NCBI GenBank assembly: GCA_020890945.1
Contig: JAJHPK010000032.1
Location: forward strand, 1-42,820
Source of the DNA: Nitrosomonas sp.
GTDB taxonomy: Bacteria; Pseudomonadota; Gammaproteobacteria; Burkholderiales; Nitrosomonadaceae
Direction of reading: 5' to 3'
Length of the DNA: 42,820 nt
The first letter of the stretch is position 1. Each line of letters opens with the position of its first letter. The translations under genes and the position numbers were made by a program. Positions 42,307-42,820 of the stretch are shown piece after piece. The notes beneath the pieces were generated by a model. It had not been told where the DNA came from, did not search any database, and saw only the letters and a program-made list of their open reading frames with translations.

Positions 42307-42672
42307 ATGAGTAAAAATCGAACTATCGCATTAGTAGCAGTGATCCTACTTATGAGTGGATGTGGTGCAGTAAAAGAGAATCGAATCCGGTATGAAGTAT
42401 TATCTGACTCCAGCTTGCCGGAAGAAATACGAAGAGCAATCGATCATAAAGAGCTTGTCGCTGGTATGACACGGCAACAAGTAATAGCCTCTTGGGGGCT
42501 TCCTTGCAAATGGTGTTACAGAACCCAAAAAAGTCGGGGCGGAGATATATGGGAATATCATATTCCCGGAGCAGACTCCATCATTGTCGGATCTGATTTC
42601 ATCGGCATTGGAACCGGAACTTATCTATACTTCGATAAAGATGGAATACTAAAATATTGGTCTAACCAATAA
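42307..42672 (+). CDS. Small OmlA/SmpA-like lipoprotein
   Basis: A 121-residue protein with a lipoprotein signal (MSKNRTIALVAVILLMSGCG, lipobox LMSG-Cys19). The segment ELVAGMTRQQVIASWGLPCK WCY matches the core of the SmpA/OmlA (BamE-like) fold, in which a GMT--QV---G-P turn is conserved. A GGDIWEYHIPG strand and a final YLYFDKDGILKYW strand complete the small two-layer domain. It would be anchored in the outer membrane facing the periplasm. It is not BamE itself by length and context; it stands alone just beyond the 106-bp repeat. The function is unknown. Confidence 0.75.
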   Translation: MSKNRTIALVAVILLMSGCGAVKENRIRYEVLSDSSLPEEIRRAIDHKELVAGMTRQQVIASWGLPCKWCYRTQKSRGGDIWEYHIPGADSIIVGSDFIGIGTGTYLYFDKDGILKYWSNQ

Positions 42673-42820
42673 ATAGAGACCCTACATGGACGTCCACGAT
42701 TTGCAAGGCATTCAATAGTTGATGATGAATTGGTTTAGATTGCAGCCATACATTCGGATTACTATTGGAGAACGAGCTCCTATCCCTGATGGAATTCGCT
42801 AAATAGCTCCTGATCATTGC

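Overview
The window looks like a chromosomal segment of a Gram-negative proteobacterium. The protein flavour and the many decayed IS21, IS3, IS30 and IS5-like copies suggest a betaproteobacterium of the Nitrosomonas type, but no 16S or amo/hao gene is present, so the genus is an inference. It contains two large intact functional modules separated by mobile-element debris, and no CRISPR array or rRNA.

Layout. 1-1.4 kb: IS remnants around a tRNA-Arg(CCG). 1.65-5.3 kb: a PhoR-type histidine kinase without an adjacent phoB, a small RTX calcium-binding protein and a VOC-family protein. 5.3-6.5 kb: stacked IS fragments. 6.7-9.2 kb: a YdbH/AsmA-like envelope protein with a good intrinsic terminator. 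9.4-13.1 kb: the relic of an integrative or mobilizable element. It holds an RP4-like oriT with nic site, a broken traJ, the first codons of a traI relaxase, a HTH excisionase-like gene and the 5' end of a tyrosine integrase. Truncated IS21 copies cut it, and one of these carries a 121-bp MITE-like insertion. 13.2-15 kb: a phytol/dolichol-kinase-like membrane protein, a YezD-family protein and a small secreted protein.

15.2-24.2 kb (module 1, + strand, nine closely spaced genes): sulfate-binding protein, DUF2325 protein, degenerate EAL protein, Family 2A encapsulin shell, cysteine desulfurase with a long cargo-loading N-terminus, CysT, CysW, CysA and an EpsC-type serine acetyltransferase. The logic runs from sulfate import through O-acetylserine supply and cysteine formation to sulfur release from cysteine inside a protein nanocompartment. 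The N-terminus of the desulfurase carries two copies of a 36-residue unit that I interpret as tandem shell-docking motifs.

25.5-41.65 kb (module 2, - strand, about 16 kb of one polarity): flavin monooxygenase, a single-module polyketide synthase of highly reducing type (KS-AT-DH-ER-like-KR-ACP, no thioesterase), a CrtI/RetSat-like oxidoreductase, an alpha-oxoamine synthase, an MMPL-family RND exporter, a LolA-like periplasmic protein, an outer-membrane beta-barrel and a phosphopantetheinyl transferase. The predicted product is a long-chain, sphingoid-like amino ketone or amino alcohol released from the ACP by PLP-dependent decarboxylative condensation with an amino acid and moved to the outer membrane by a dedicated export route. 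A perfect 106-bp direct repeat brackets the cluster (24788-24893 and 42091-42196). After the second copy comes a small OmlA/SmpA-like lipoprotein.
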